Origin: Azomonas agilis
GTDB lineage: Bacteria > Pseudomonadota > Gammaproteobacteria > Pseudomonadales > Pseudomonadaceae
Direction: 5' to 3'
Assembly: GCF_007830255.1 (NCBI RefSeq)
Contig: NZ_VLKG01000002.1
Location: 372,001-436,000 of the forward strand
Length of the DNA stretch: 64,000 nt
Shown: positions 24,253-34,020 of the stretch, in pieces
Position numbering within the stretch: the first letter of the stretch is position 1
Layout of the letters: each line of letters opens with the position of its first letter
Made by a program: the position numbers and the translations under genes
The notes under the pieces: model-generated
Databases searched by the model: none
What the model was told of the DNA's origin: nothing
What the model saw: the letters and a program-made list of their open reading frames with translations, nothing else

Positions 24253-27200
24253 ATGTTTCAGCCACAGACTGAAGAAATGAATGCCCAAGAGCGTCGGAAG
24301 TTAAATCCCTTGAGAAAAACAGCTCCCTCATCACCCAAATTCAGCTTAGGCCAGCAGATTGTGTGGCGTTTTAGGGAGTTGTTAGCGCTAGCCTTGGTCG
24401 GCTTGTCCCTATTTTTATGGGTGGCTTTGCTGGATTACGATCAGGATGATCCAGGCTGGACTCATACCAGTCGCGCCGATCAAGTACATAACTCAGCAGG
24501 TGCAGCGGGTGCTTGGTTTGCAGACGTAAGTTTTACCGCCTTTGGTCTGGTGGCTTACCTGTTTCCGATTCTGTGTGCTTTTCTAGCTTTTCGGGTGTTT
24601 TATACCCGTCGTCAGGCTGGTTTAGGGGTACTAGCCTTTACAGCGCGCCTAGTCGGTATGGTGCTGCTGGTCTTAGCGAGCGCGGCCTTGGCAGAGATTC
24701 ACTTTAATCCAGACCCGCATTTGCCCATCCAGTCGGCGGGGGGGGCTTTGGGTAAAAGTTTGGGGCAACTGATTGACAACAGCCTCAATACTCAAAGCAG
24801 TACCCTGATTTTCTTGGGTTTTTTCCTAGTCGGTATCTCGCTATTTGCCAATATTTCTTGGTTTGGCATCATGGATTTAATTGGCAAGATTGCCTTGGAT
24901 TTTTTGGAGTTACTGTACGGTGGAATGGTTCGCCTGTTGGGATTAGACCGACCCAAGCCTAAAAGGCAAAAACCTGAAGTACCGGATTTGGCCGATGATC
25001 CAGACCCTAGAGAGCGCTTTGATCAAGATTATTTACCGATCTCAGAGCAGGATGAGCGCGATGCCGTACTGGCCCTAGAGCTGGATAACAGCATTGTGTT
25101 GGACGATCAGGATGAGGAAGACAGCAAAACCCCACTCCGCAAGCCGGTTCCTATTGACGCAGCGCCTGTGAGTTTGAGCAAAAACACTAAAGAGCCTGCA
25201 CGTCCACAGAGCAATACACCAACGGCGGCTTGGCTTGATCCCAGTGCAGAAGAGCCTATGTCTGACTGGAAAGAAGAGCCACCGATTAAGCTCAAAGCCT
25301 TCACACGGCCTGCTTTTTTAAAACCGAGCATATCGCCTGAGCAAGAAGAGCCTAAAAAAGCAGCATCTTTAGACGCTACTTATGATTTGGCTGCTGAGGG
25401 TGAATCAGGCTCGGTATTTGAGCGCCAAGAGCCCAGCATTGGTTTAGAGCGGAGGGAGACTCGCCCTACAGATCCCATCCGTGCGAGTCGCGATGATGAG
25501 CCAGATTCTGGATTGCATGCAGAACCTGACGACTTAGATGACTTCTTTGACCTCAGCAATGATGAACCTAAGACTCAAGGGGGCCGCCAAGAGCCTGTGT
25601 TGAACTTGGATAAATCTGAAGCTCCCAGCAAAGAGTCTTTAGCATTGTTGGCTTCACGCTTAGTCGAATCGGATCGTCATGCCAAAATTGCTGAGCGTCG
25701 AGTAATACAAGGAGCAGGTTCATCCGAACTGCCGCCCGCTTCAGTGATGGCCAGTATGCCTGCTTCGGTGTTTAGTGCTAAAGCTCCATCTTTCTCTGCA
25801 ACTTCTGCGGAAGATGAGCAGAATATTCCGACGCTTAAGACAAAGGATCAGTATCAGGAGGAAGAGGATTGGCGCGATGAAGATATTCCGCTTCTAAATC
25901 AGCCTATAGTGGAAAAAGATCCTTATCCTGTGGCTTCTTATCAGAGCCCACCGCCTAAGCATGAGCCCTTGATAGAGGACTCAGAAGAGGAGGAAGCCCT
26001 CGCTCCTTGGATGCAGCCTAAAACCAGTAGTGCAGATCGGCTAGCGCCAGTAGAGGTTGAGGATTGCTCAGACTCTGAGGATGCAGAAGAGGATGACTTC
26101 CAACCCCAGTATCAGGAAAAAGACTCTGTATGGGCGGGCAGTCTACCGCCAATTTCCTTGCTCGATCCGGCTCAGGAGCCTCAAAATCAATGCACGGAAG
26201 AGTCCTTAGAGGCAACTTCGCGTCTGTTAGAGATTCGCCTTAAAGAGTTTGGTGTTTCGGTGACGGTAGAGGCGGTGCATCCGGGGCCAGTGATTACTCG
26301 GTTTGAAATTCAGCCGGCTCCGGGCATCAAAAGCAGCCGTATCTCTAATTTGGCTAAGGATTTGGCCCGTTCATTGGCGGTACCTAGTGTGCGGGTGGTG
26401 GAAGTGATTCCGGGGCGTACTACGGTCGGGATTGAAATCCCCAACGAGCACCGGCAAATCGTCCGCTTGTCCGAGGTGCTGTTCTCTGAAGTCTATGAGC
26501 AAGCCAGCTCACCCGTACCCTTGGCTCTGGGGCATGACATCAGCGGTCATCCTGTGGTGACGGATCTGGCTCGTATGCCGCACTTACTGGTGGCTGGTAC
26601 TACGGGCTCAGGCAAGTCGGTAGGGGTCAATGCCATGATCCTCTCCATTTTGCTTAAGTCCACGCCGGATGAGGCGCGTTTAATCATGATCGACCCCAAA
26701 ATGCTGGAGTTGTCGATTTATGAAGGTATTCCCCATCTACTGTGTCCGGTAGTGACGGACATGAAAGAAGCCGCTAATGCGCTGCGTTGGAGTGTGGCTG
26801 AAATGGAGCGCCGCTATAAGCTGATGGCCGCAGTAGGGGTGCGTAATTTGGCGGGCTTTAACCGCAAGGTGAAGGAAGCCGAAGAAGCCGGTAAGCCGAT
26901 GACCGATCCTCTGTTCCGTCGTGACAGCATGGACGATGTAGCTCCGCCGCTCCACAGTTTGCCGACTATTGTGGTGATTGTGGACGAGTTTGCCGACATG
27001 ATGATGATTGTCGGTAAAAAGGTAGAGGAGCTTATTGCCCGTATTGCCCAAAAAGCGCGTGCAGCGGGAATTCATTTGATTTTGGCCACTCAAAGACCTT
27101 CGGTAGACGTGATTACGGGCTTGATTAAGGCCAATATTCCCACCCGTATTGCCTTCCAAGTGTCCAGCAAGATCGACTCACGCACGATTCTGGATCAAGG

Positions 27201-27636
27201 GGGCGCGGAGCAACTCTTGGGTCACGGTGACATGCTGTATCTGCCGCCGGGTACAGGGCAGCCGATTCGAGTGCATGGAGCCTTTGTCTCCGATGAAGAA
27301 GTGCACCGTATTGTAGATGCTTGGAAACAGCGCGGTCAGCCGGATTACATTGAAGAAATTCTAACCGGCGTTGAAGAAGCTGGTAGCGGTTTTGAGGGTA
27401 GTACGGGCAGTGGCGAAAGCAGCGAAGGTAGCGAAGAAGATCCGCTATACGATGATGCGGTGTATTTTGTGACCGAAAGCCGCCGCGCCTCGATTTCGGC
27501 CGTGCAGCGTAAGTTCAAAATCGGTTACAACCGCGCCGCCCGTATGATTGAAGCCATGGAAGAGGCGGGTGTCGTAAGTTCAATGAATACCAACGGTTCG
27601 CGCGAAGTGATTGCGCCGCCTCCAGTTCGTGATTGA
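24253..27636 (+). CDS. ftsK: DNA translocase FtsK
   Basis: FtsK anchors at the division septum and pumps chromosomal DNA to resolve dimers. The 1127-residue protein has four hydrophobic segments within residues 30-215. An unusually long acidic, proline-containing linker (about 225-660) follows. The RecA-like motor has Walker A GTTGSGKS (782-789) and Walker [14 protein letters not shown]-terminal winged helix (gamma, 1060-1127) begins [15 protein letters not shown] 24253 has AGGAG 13 bases upstream; ATG 24277 is an alternative. It is divergent from trxB, and lolA follows immediately. Confidence 0.96.
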   Translation: MFQPQTEEMNAQERRKLNPLRKTAPSSPKFSLGQQIVWRFRELLALALVGLSLFLWVALLDYDQDDPGWTHTSRADQVHNSAGAAGAWFADVSFTAFGLVAYLFPILCAFLAFRVFYTRRQAGLGVLAFTARLVGMVLLVLASAALAEIHFNPDPHLPIQSAGGALGKSLGQLIDNSLNTQSSTLIFLGFFLVGISLFANISWFGIMDLIGKIALDFLELLYGGMVRLLGLDRPKPKRQKPEVPDLADDPDPRERFDQDYLPISEQDERDAVLALELDNSIVLDDQDEEDSKTPLRKPVPIDAAPVSLSKNTKEPARPQSNTPTAAWLDPSAEEPMSDWKEEPPIKLKAFTRPAFLKPSISPEQEEPKKAASLDATYDLAAEGESGSVFERQEPSIGLERRETRPTDPIRASRDDEPDSGLHAEPDDLDDFFDLSNDEPKTQGGRQEPVLNLDKSEAPSKESLALLASRLVESDRHAKIAERRVIQGAGSSELPPASVMASMPASVFSAKAPSFSATSAEDEQNIPTLKTKDQYQEEEDWRDEDIPLLNQPIVEKDPYPVASYQSPPPKHEPLIEDSEEEEALAPWMQPKTSSADRLAPVEVEDCSDSEDAEEDDFQPQYQEKDSVWAGSLPPISLLDPAQEPQNQCTEESLEATSRLLEIRLKEFGVSVTVEAVHPGPVITRFEIQPAPGIKSSRISNLAKDLARSLAVPSVRVVEVIPGRTTVGIEIPNEHRQIVRLSEVLFSEVYEQASSPVPLALGHDISGHPVVTDLARMPHLLVAGTTGSGKSVGVNAMILSILLKSTPDEARLIMIDPKMLELSIYEGIPHLLCPVVTDMKEAANALRWSVAEMERRYKLMAAVGVRNLAGFNRKVKEAEEAGKPMTDPLFRRDSMDDVAPPLHSLPTIVVIVDEFADMMMIVGKKVEELIARIAQKARAAGIHLILATQRPSVDVITGLIKANIPTRIAFQVSSKIDSRTILDQGGAEQLLGHGDMLYLPPGTGQPIRVHGAFVSDEEVHRIVDAWKQRGQPDYIEEILTGVEEAGSGFEGSTGSGESSEGSEEDPLYDDAVYFVTESRRASISAVQRKFKIGYNRAARMIEAMEEAGVVSSMNTNGSREVIAPPPVRD

Positions 27637-27645
27637 GGAAGCTTA

Positions 27646-28302
27646 ATGCCCATGGCAAAACACAGTTGGCTGTTGTTACGCGCTCTGCTGGTGCCTGTAC
27701 TTGTGTGGATGGGTTTGGTTCATGCCCAAGCGGCAGCTCCGGCGAATACCTCGGTACAAAAGCTTTCAGAGTTACTCAGCCGTGCCCAAACCCTGAGCGG
27801 GCGTTTTTCGCAGCTCTCCTTAGACAGCAGCGGTACCCGCTTGCAAGAAAGCAAAGGCGAGATGAGTTTGAAACGCCCTGGTCAGTTTTATTGGCATACC
27901 GATCAGCCTATGGAGCAGGTACTGGTATCCAACGGGGAAAAAGTCTGGCTGTATGACCCTGATTTAGAGCAAGTCACCATTCGTAAGCTGGATAAGCGCC
28001 TGACCCATACACCTGCTTTGCTGTTGTCCGGTAGCTTGGCCAACATCAGCGAAAATTTTGATGTATCTCATCGTGAAACCGGCGAAATCGCAGACTTTAC
28101 CCTCAAACCCAAGGGTAAAGACAGCATGTTCGATAGCCTGCGTCTGTCGTTTCGTAATGGGGTCATCAACGATATGCAGTTGGTGGACAACGTAGGCCAG
28201 CGCACCAATATCCAGTTTTCTGAGATCAAACTGAACCCTAATTTGCCTGCTAACCGGTTTGTGTTTGAAATTCCCAAAGGGGTGGATGTGATTTCGGAAT
28301 AG
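27646..28302 (+). CDS. lolA: Outer-membrane lipoprotein carrier protein LolA
   Basis: LolA shuttles lipoproteins through the periplasm from LolCDE to LolB. The 218-residue precursor has a signal peptide (hydrophobic residues 10-25, cleavage likely after QAAA). The mature part has the LolA sequence [14 protein letters not shown], then the characteristic [11 protein letters not shown] and [25 protein letters not shown] lies about 7 bases upstream of the ATG. ftsK ends 9 bases before it. Confidence 0.96.
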   Translation: MPMAKHSWLLLRALLVPVLVWMGLVHAQAAAPANTSVQKLSELLSRAQTLSGRFSQLSLDSSGTRLQESKGEMSLKRPGQFYWHTDQPMEQVLVSNGEKVWLYDPDLEQVTIRKLDKRLTHTPALLLSGSLANISENFDVSHRETGEIADFTLKPKGKDSMFDSLRLSFRNGVINDMQLVDNVGQRTNIQFSEIKLNPNLPANRFVFEIPKGVDVISE

Positions 28303-28309
28303 TGCTCTC

Positions 28310-29635
28310 GTGGATTTATTTGAGCCCTCGGCCTCCTTTGATACACGCCCGCTGGCCGCACGGATGCGGCCCCAAGCTTTGGCAGACTATGTAGGGCAGG
28401 AGCATCTACTGGCCTCGGGTCGCCCTCTGCGAGAGGCCATAGAGCGCAACACTTTATATTCCATGCTGTTGTGGGGGCCACCGGGGGTTGGGAAAACCAC
28501 CTTAGCCTCTTTGCTGGCTCAGCATTTGGGATTACATGCCATACTGCTGTCGGCAGTGACCGCCGGTGTACGTGAGGTGCGCCAAGCGGCTGAACAGGCG
28601 CGTCAGCAACAGCGTACAGGCCAACGAACGCTGTTGTTTTTGGATGAGGTACATCGCTTTACCAAAGCGCAGCAGGATATTTTGCTGCCTTATCTGGAGG
28701 ATGGAACCCTGATTTTTATTGGGGCTACCACTGAAAATCCTTCCTTTGAATTGAATGCAGCGCTCTTGTCTCGATTGCGTGTGCATGTACTTAAGCCCTT
28801 GGATCAAACCGCCCTTATGTCACTGATTCAGCGGGCACTTAAAGAGCCGCAGGGAGTGCAACAGCCCTTAGCACTGTCTGACCCTCAGCAGCTTGCTTTA
28901 TGCCATGCGGCCGATGGCGATGGGCGGCGTTTGTTAAATCTGCTGGAGGCTGCTGCTGATTTAGCCGATCCCCAAGGCAAACTCTCAGACGGCCTGTTGA
29001 GCGAAGTTTTAGCCCATCGCCCTCAGCGCTTTGATAAGCAAGGTGATGTGTTCTATGAGCAGATTTCAGCGCTGCATAAATCGGTACGCGGTTCAGCGCC
29101 TGATGCGGCCCTGTACTGGTATGCCCGTATGCTGGAAGGTGGCTGTGATCCTTTGTACATTGCGCGGCGCGTTGTGCGTATGGCCAGCGAAGACATTGGG
29201 AATGCAGACCCCAGAGCTCTAAGCCTGTGCTTGAGTGCGTGGGATGTACAGGAGCGTCTAGGTAGTCCAGAGGGGGAGTTAGCCATCGCACAAGCCATTG
29301 TATATCTAGCTTGCGCGCCCAAGAGCAACGCGGTGTATCTGGCCTTTAAACAGGCTCGTCAGGCGACAATGGGGCAGGAGTCCTTAGAGGTTCCATTACA
29401 TCTGCGTAATGCCCCCAGCAGTCTGATGCAGCAGCTCGGCTACGCGGATGGCTACCGCTATGCCCACGATGAGCCAGAAGCTTATGCCGCTGGGGAAGAT
29501 TATTTTCCTAAGACCATGTCACCCGCCCAATATTATCAGCCAGTTCCTCGTGGGTTAGAGCTAAAAATTCGTGAAAAACTGGAGCATCTGCGTCAATTGG
29601 ATGCCCAAAGTCCGCTAAAGCGGCGTGAGGATTGA
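28310..29635 (+). CDS. rarA: Replication-associated recombination protein RarA (MgsA)
   Basis: RarA is a clamp-loader-like AAA+ ATPase that acts at stalled replication forks. The 441-residue protein has an N-terminal RMRPQALADYVGQEHLL, Walker A GPPGVGKT (56-63), Walker B LLFLDEVHRF near residue 112, sensor FIGATTENPSF, and the C-terminal tetramerisation domain. The GTG start at 28310 lies 7 bases after lolA, with no other plausible start near. A position after lolA is the common gammaproteobacterial arrangement. Confidence 0.96.
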   Translation: MDLFEPSASFDTRPLAARMRPQALADYVGQEHLLASGRPLREAIERNTLYSMLLWGPPGVGKTTLASLLAQHLGLHAILLSAVTAGVREVRQAAEQARQQQRTGQRTLLFLDEVHRFTKAQQDILLPYLEDGTLIFIGATTENPSFELNAALLSRLRVHVLKPLDQTALMSLIQRALKEPQGVQQPLALSDPQQLALCHAADGDGRRLLNLLEAAADLADPQGKLSDGLLSEVLAHRPQRFDKQGDVFYEQISALHKSVRGSAPDAALYWYARMLEGGCDPLYIARRVVRMASEDIGNADPRALSLCLSAWDVQERLGSPEGELAIAQAIVYLACAPKSNAVYLAFKQARQATMGQESLEVPLHLRNAPSSLMQQLGYADGYRYAHDEPEAYAAGEDYFPKTMSPAQYYQPVPRGLELKIREKLEHLRQLDAQSPLKRRED

Positions 29636-29637
29636 AT

Positions 29638-30006
29638 ATGCAGGCATTCTTTGCAGTAGCCATAGGTGGCATCTTAGGCTGCTCCGCCCGTTATGCTTTG
29701 GGGTTGTGGTTGGTTGAGCGTTACCCTAAATACTTTTTCTTGAGCACTTTATTGGTCAATTTGTTGGGCTGCTTAGCGATTGGTTATTTGTATGCACTGT
29801 TTCTGGCCCGCCCTGATTGGCCTGTAGTAGTGCGCACAGGGCTGATGGTTGGTCTTTTAGGCGGGTTTACCACTTTCTCCAGCTTTTCTCTGGATACCCT
29901 ACGCCTAGTGGAGCAGGGCCAGCTACTAATGGCTTTAGGATATCTAAGCTTGAGTGTAGGTGGCGGTTTGTTAGCCACCAGCCTCGGCATACAGCTAGCC
30001 CGATGA
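29638..30006 (+). CDS. crcB: Fluoride ion channel CrcB/Fluc
   Basis: CrcB exports fluoride as a dual-topology membrane dimer. From ATG 29638, with GAGG about 6 bases upstream, it has 122 residues and four hydrophobic segments. Family motifs GCSARYALG, LLVNLLGC and GLLGGFTTFSSFSLDT are clear; the phenylalanines and central sodium-site region lie in the last of these. It begins 2 bases after the rarA stop. No fluoride riboswitch was recognised. Related genomes usually have serS next; it is absent here. Confidence 0.95.
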   Translation: MQAFFAVAIGGILGCSARYALGLWLVERYPKYFFLSTLLVNLLGCLAIGYLYALFLARPDWPVVVRTGLMVGLLGGFTTFSSFSLDTLRLVEQGQLLMALGYLSLSVGGGLLATSLGIQLAR

Positions 30007-30008
30007 TG

Positions 30009-30311
30009 CTAACCGCAAGTTTTATAGGTATGTACTGATACTGAGGTGGTGAGCGCTGGTAACTGCTCTTTTAAAGCCAGTAGGTAGGCTTGTTGACTGT
30101 GTAGATCGAAAGCCGCTTGATCTTGAAAGTGCTCAATCATGGTAAAAAGTGCGGGGTTTTCTAGGGACTGATGTAGGTGATAACTCAAGCAGCCCGCTTC
30201 CGCCCGAGTGGGTTCTAGCATCCCCAATAAGGCACTTTTCAAAGCAGCTTCTTGCCCCGCGATGGCTACAAAGTGGGCGACACAGGTTAAAACCTTAGAT
30301 TCAACCATCAT
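30009..30311 (-). CDS. Antibiotic biosynthesis monooxygenase (ABM) domain protein
   Basis: The 100-residue protein is a single ABM-fold unit like the quinol monooxygenase YgiN. It shows AHFVAIAGQEAALKSALL, then EAGCLSYHLHQSLENPALFTM and FDLHSQQAYLLAL. The conserved histidine/tyrosine pattern of the fold is present, but the substrate is unknown. It converges with crcB, with only 2 bases between stop codons. Its orientation suggests a unit with the NTF2-like gene upstream. Confidence 0.85.
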   Translation of the reverse strand: MMVESKVLTCVAHFVAIAGQEAALKSALLGMLEPTRAEAGCLSYHLHQSLENPALFTMIEHFQDQAAFDLHSQQAYLLALKEQLPALTTSVSVHTYKTCG

Positions 30312-30343
30312 AATGAACCCTTGTTTGCGTGGGTTTACAGGAT

Positions 30344-30730
30344 TTAGACCACTACAGTACCCTGATGGTAGAGCATCTTCCAGCCTTGTTCAGTGTTTTG
30401 CCACAGCGTGGCGCGGCGTGATAGGCGCGTGGCCTGTTGTAGGCTGTAGGTGATAAGAAAATGCTGTGTTTCAATGGGACGAATCTGATAGTCAAAAGTA
30501 TGCCAAGGCTCTTGAATGGGATTTTGTTGGCGCGCCTTAAGCACACTGAGTACAAAGGCTCGATCATAGATTTTTCCTGAGGCCCCTACTTCCCAAAAAT
30601 CTTGCACTAAAAGCCGCTCGAAATGCTCAGAGCAGGCTCCTGAGTTAGCACAGTAAATCAGGGGCTCTAAGGCTTTGAGTTGTTCTAAAATCTGGGTTAG
30701 ATCCGTAGGGATTGGCGTGTTATTAACCAT
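30344..30730 (-). CDS. DUF4440/SnoaL-like (NTF2-fold) protein
   Basis: The 128-residue protein resembles DUF4440 proteins of the NTF2-like superfamily: LIYCANSGACSEHFERLLVQDFWEVGASGKIYDR is the typical start of that fold (helices followed by a beta strand), and RRATLWQNTEQGWKMLYHQGT is the typical ending. Such proteins are small ligand-binding or enzyme-like cones, and no function can be assigned. It stands just upstream of the ABM gene, 33 bases away, so the two may form an operon. Confidence 0.75.
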   Translation of the reverse strand: MVNNTPIPTDLTQILEQLKALEPLIYCANSGACSEHFERLLVQDFWEVGASGKIYDRAFVLSVLKARQQNPIQEPWHTFDYQIRPIETQHFLITYSLQQATRLSRRATLWQNTEQGWKMLYHQGTVVV

Positions 30731-30965
30731 ATAGTAGAAGAACTCATTCCAAATGGCATAGAGGAGTGGAGAAAGAGAGATTGCTTTTAAATTCTTTACT
30801 TCATACTACATTATGAAAAAAATATCAAAAATCATTGAAGGTTGAATTCAGTCTGAGATGAGGCAGAGTTTATTTTTACCGATTTTTATAGGAGGCATTT
30901 TATTATAAAGGCGTTAGATTTTTACTAAAGTTAAGGATAGTAATTGTTTAAATAAAGGAGGAGGC

Positions 30966-32216
30966 ATGCACAGTATTTTGGTTATCGAAGACAGTCCATT
31001 ACTGCTGAAAATAATGGCGCACTTATTTAATCAACATAAAGAATGGCAGCCGGTATTTTGTGCCTCTTATCAAGAAGCAGAGTTACTACTTGAAACCTCA
31101 GCTAGCTTGTTTTTTGCGGCTTTTGTGGATCTTCATTTACCCGATGCCCCTAATGGAGAGACTATTGATTTAGTCATGGAGTATCATTTGCCCTGTATTG
31201 TGCTAACAGGTAGTTATAATGAGCGGCGGCGTGATGAGCTGCTGATGAAAGGTGTGGTTGACTATATCTTAAAAGAAAACTACCGCTCCTATGAGTATGC
31301 ATTTAGGTTATTGCAGCGTTTAGAGCGCAATGCCTATGTAAAAATATTAATTGCAGAAGACTCAGAGGCCACACGTAAGTATATTAGAACAATACTTACG
31401 CCTCAGTGTTATCAGATTATTGATGTTTCAAGTGGCAACCAAGCGCTTGAGGTTTTAAAGAGCCAGCCCGATATTGATTTAATTATTATTGATCACAGTA
31501 TGCCAGGGTTGACAGGAGTTGACTTGGTTAAGATTTTACGCCAAAAAATGTATTACAACGAAATCGTTATTATTGGTTTATCAGCGGACGTGCGTGGTTC
31601 ACTCAGTGCTATGTTTATTAAGCACGGAGCGGATGATTTTCTGCGTAAACCCTTTTACCCCGAAGAGTTGACCTGTCGTATTATGTCCACCTTAGAGCGG
31701 CGTGATTTAGTACGAGCGCTGCGTAAAGCAGCACAGTTTGATAGCTTAACAGGGTTGAATAATCGGCGTAACTTTTATGACGAGGGTATAAAGCTTTTCC
31801 AAGAGGCGGGTCGCAATAAGCGCCAACTAAGCGTTGCTATGATGGACTTGGATTTCTTCAAAAAAATTAATGATAATTTCGGTCACGCTACGGGAGATGC
31901 TGTTTTAGTAATCTTTGCTAAGGCTTTAATAGCTTATTTTCCTACTGCCTTAATTGGACGCTTGGGGGGAGAAGAGTTCGCCATGATCATAGATGAACCT
32001 TTAGAGGCTATTATCCATATGCTGGAAAATTTAAGAGAGCATTGTGCAGAAGTTAAATATGCACTAGAGGCTCCACCTCTTTCGTTTAGTGCTGGGGTTT
32101 ATCAGAATCATACAGGTAGTTTGGAGTTGTTTTTACAAGAGGCTGATAAATATTTATATCAGGCAAAGCACAGTGGGCGTGGGAAAACCTGTAGTATTCT
32201 TTCGCTCTGTATTTAA
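30966..32216 (+). CDS. Dual-receiver diguanylate cyclase (REC-REC-GGDEF)
   Basis: This 416-residue response regulator is expected to make cyclic di-GMP when phosphorylated. The first receiver (about 3-118) has IEDS and phospho-site candidate Asp55 in VDLHLP. The second (124-240) has AEDSE, Asp175 in IIDHSMPG and the conserved lysine in RKPF. The GGDEF domain (about 255-410) has the active site GGEEF at 333-337; the RxxD inhibitory site expected just before it is not present. A very strong ribosome site (AAAGGAGGAGG) precedes the ATG. No partner kinase is adjacent. An AT-rich region upstream (30731-30965) probably holds its promoter. Confidence 0.93.
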   Translation: MHSILVIEDSPLLLKIMAHLFNQHKEWQPVFCASYQEAELLLETSASLFFAAFVDLHLPDAPNGETIDLVMEYHLPCIVLTGSYNERRRDELLMKGVVDYILKENYRSYEYAFRLLQRLERNAYVKILIAEDSEATRKYIRTILTPQCYQIIDVSSGNQALEVLKSQPDIDLIIIDHSMPGLTGVDLVKILRQKMYYNEIVIIGLSADVRGSLSAMFIKHGADDFLRKPFYPEELTCRIMSTLERRDLVRALRKAAQFDSLTGLNNRRNFYDEGIKLFQEAGRNKRQLSVAMMDLDFFKKINDNFGHATGDAVLVIFAKALIAYFPTALIGRLGGEEFAMIIDEPLEAIIHMLENLREHCAEVKYALEAPPLSFSAGVYQNHTGSLELFLQEADKYLYQAKHSGRGKTCSILSLCI

Positions 32217-32234
32217 TTAAATGTACAGTGAGTA

Positions 32235-32518
32235 TTAATGATTATGGGTGGATAAAAACTATTAATAGTCGCCATCAGCGTCGTCGGGTATCTTCAACGG
32301 CATACACAAGGCGGTTGGTGTCATCAATACGGCGAGACCAAAAACCAGCGAGGTTCATTTTTAGTGGTTCGGGTTTTCCTATGCCTTCAAAAGGGGAGCG
32401 TTTAATCTCCTCAATCAGTTTGTTAATTCGTTTTAGAGTTTTCTTATCTTGATTTTGCCAATAAAGATAAGTGTTCAGTGTTCCAAGCTTCATCCGTCCA
32501 AGTAAGTAATCTACTCAT
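32235..32518 (-). pseudogene. yoeB: Decayed YoeB/Txe-family toxin
   Basis: The sequence clearly descends from YoeB, a ribosome-dependent mRNA endonuclease. The original start overlaps the antitoxin stop (ATGAGTAG at 32518) and reads [14 protein letters not shown] frameshift between about 32466 and 32490 moves the coding to another frame, which continues [22 protein letters not shown] and FWSRRI...RLVYAVEDT. After about 32290 the homology stops; the C-terminal CRYHY motif with the catalytic His83/Tyr84 of E. coli YoeB is not found in any frame. The left boundary is approximate. Two lesions make an active toxin improbable. Confidence 0.82.
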
Positions 32519-32764
32519 CCAGCAGATCTCGCTCCTGAACTTGGGTGGTTCGGTATTGTTCAATGGACTTGGCTAAGTGTGTTGCATTGGCCGGTGATTT
32601 CAGTAGATGAACGGTCTCCATGAGGCTGTTGTAATATTCTAACGACATGACAACAGCATCTTCAGCATCACGGCGGGTAATATAGTACAGTCTGCATCGT
32701 TAACTACTTGATCTAATACAGATTTAAGATTGTTACGGGCTTCCGTAAAAGAAATGACTTGCAT
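32511..32764 (-). pseudogene. yefM: Decayed YefM/Phd-family antitoxin (frameshifted)
   Basis: From ATG 32764 the frame reads MQVISFTEARNNLKSVLDQVV, a YefM-type DNA-binding N-terminus. It then loses its frame near 32680 (TGTACTATATTACC) and would stop at a TAG about 38 codons later. In the neighbouring frame the homology resumes as RRDAEDAVVMSLEYYNSL, LLKSPANATHLAKSIEQY and ends LLDE with TAG at 32511. The 254-base span is not divisible by three, consistent with a one-base loss. It precedes the yoeB remnant in the usual antitoxin-toxin order. Confidence 0.85.
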
Positions 32765-32869
32765 GGTAGTCTCCCCATGATCTGTGCAACTTAAAGTACA
32801 AGTATAATGCTTTTCCTGAGTTGTACAATTAGATGTACAGATTGCGGTCAGCTTTGGTACGTTTGGTTC

Positions 32870-33241
32870 TCAAAGCTGGCTGTTGAGGCAACCTGAGCTT
32901 TTGCACTCGCGGATACGGTCTTGCAGAAACTGTGAGCGTTGGATGGTGGTAGAAGTGGCACAACCAAGATTGACGTAGAAGCCGGTGGCATCTTTTCTGG
33001 AGCACTCAGCGTTTCGAGTGTTCAGCCAAGACAGTTGGCCACTCTTGAGCTTTGCCTTTCCGGTAGCGTCTAGCAGGGGAACAAGGGTTCTGTAGTTGGC
33101 ATTTAGTTCGCGGTCTGCTTCTTGGTAAATTTTATTCAAGCAGTACAGCCCATCAAAATCATCTTTAGGGTTATCGCAGGCCTCATTGGCAAGGCTAAGG
33201 CCAGAAAATACAAGCGCGAAAATAGCAAAGGTCAGTTTCAT
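32870..33241 (-). CDS. LprI/DUF1311-like secreted protein
   Basis: From ATG 33241, with GGAGA upstream, the product has 123 residues. The first 18-19 residues are a signal peptide (MKLTFAIFALVFSGLSLA). The mature protein has six cysteines (22, 34, 80, 94, 113, 118) and the WLNTRNAEC segment typical of DUF1311/LprI-like proteins; M. tuberculosis LprI inhibits lysozyme. It probably acts in the periplasm with disulfides. Lysozyme inhibition here is inference. An 8-base tandem repeat lies 32 bases upstream of the start. Confidence 0.75.
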   Translation of the reverse strand: MKLTFAIFALVFSGLSLANEACDNPKDDFDGLYCLNKIYQEADRELNANYRTLVPLLDATGKAKLKSGQLSWLNTRNAECSRKDATGFYVNLGCATSTTIQRSQFLQDRIRECKSSGCLNSQL

Positions 33242-33272
33242 GATGTCTCCGAATTTAGGGCTAATATTTATG

Positions 33273-33296
33273 TTCGATTGTTCGATTGTTCGATTG
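33273..33296. repeat. Three tandem copies of TTCGATTG
   Basis: Three perfect, contiguous 8-base units lie in the leader of the LprI-like gene, 32-55 bases upstream of its start codon. Slippage here would change leader length or promoter spacing in 8-base steps without touching the coding region. Confidence 0.9.
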
Positions 33297-33331
33297 GCCG
33301 TCTTTGGTGTGGATGTTAACAAGAGTCAATG

Positions 33332-33354
33332 AAAAAGCGGGGTTTTAGCCCGCT
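33332..33354 (-). terminator. Terminator of the RDD-family gene
   Basis: On the minus strand AGCGGG pairs with CCCGCT around a short loop (33337-33354), followed by five T residues. It lies 30 bases beyond the RDD gene stop. Confidence 0.85.
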
Positions 33355-33383
33355 CAGGTAAGCGAATGCAGGATTGCTACTTG

Positions 33384-33854
33384 CTAGGCGCTTTCGAATT
33401 TAACTGGCTCAGAGCCTGTGCTTACTTTTTTTATGACAACTGTCCCAGCTAATTTATCGTGCCATCCTTGTTTTCTTTTATCAAAAGCAACCCAGATAAT
33501 TCCCAGAAAGAGTGGAATTATTGAAATAAGGTAAGCGAAATAACGGCCAATTAACTGAGCTGGGCTTGCAGGGTTTCCCGTTTTAGCGTCAACAATTTTT
33601 GCTGATACTGCCATTTTTCCTGGGGTAGCCTGCTTAAATATCCAGAAAATAATGACCGCTACGGTAGGAAAAACCCATGAAATTAGAATATCTGCAGGGC
33701 CAGCAAATATTCCGGAATTTTCATCTGTGTAGTAGCACCATCCGTATATATAAATAAGAGCGGGAGCTGTGATGAGAAATGTTAGTATCGTATCAATTAT
33801 TGAGGCCCCCGCTCTTACCCAAAAACCGGCATATTCGTATTCATTAGTATCCAT
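33384..33854 (-). CDS. RDD-family membrane protein
   Basis: The 156-residue protein has the RDD pattern: FWVRAGASIIDT at the start of helix 1 (about 11-36), a second hydrophobic segment around 52-75, ATPGKMAVSAKIVDAKTG in the connecting loop, and a third helix (about 104-125) after GRYFAYLIS. RDD proteins are small integral membrane proteins, some implicated in ion exchange. No function is assigned here. It is flanked by small accessory genes, with its own terminator. Confidence 0.88.
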   Translation of the reverse strand: MDTNEYEYAGFWVRAGASIIDTILTFLITAPALIYIYGWCYYTDENSGIFAGPADILISWVFPTVAVIIFWIFKQATPGKMAVSAKIVDAKTGNPASPAQLIGRYFAYLISIIPLFLGIIWVAFDKRKQGWHDKLAGTVVIKKVSTGSEPVKFESA

Positions 33855-34020
33855 GTGTTTAACTCCTTGTTGGTTATAGAAAATAATTAGAATAACAACT
33901 GAAAAAGTACAGTTATTGATTTTTGAAAAGTGAGTATTCGTTGATACGGCGATAGGTACTTATCCAGGTTTTAACGGTGGCTCATGGTTTTTAGTATGGA
34001 GCCAATGGAGTATGTACTTT

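Noticed and set aside
29600-29640. Fluoride riboswitch before crcB
   Set aside because: The gene is embedded 2 bases after rarA, leaving no space for an aptamer.
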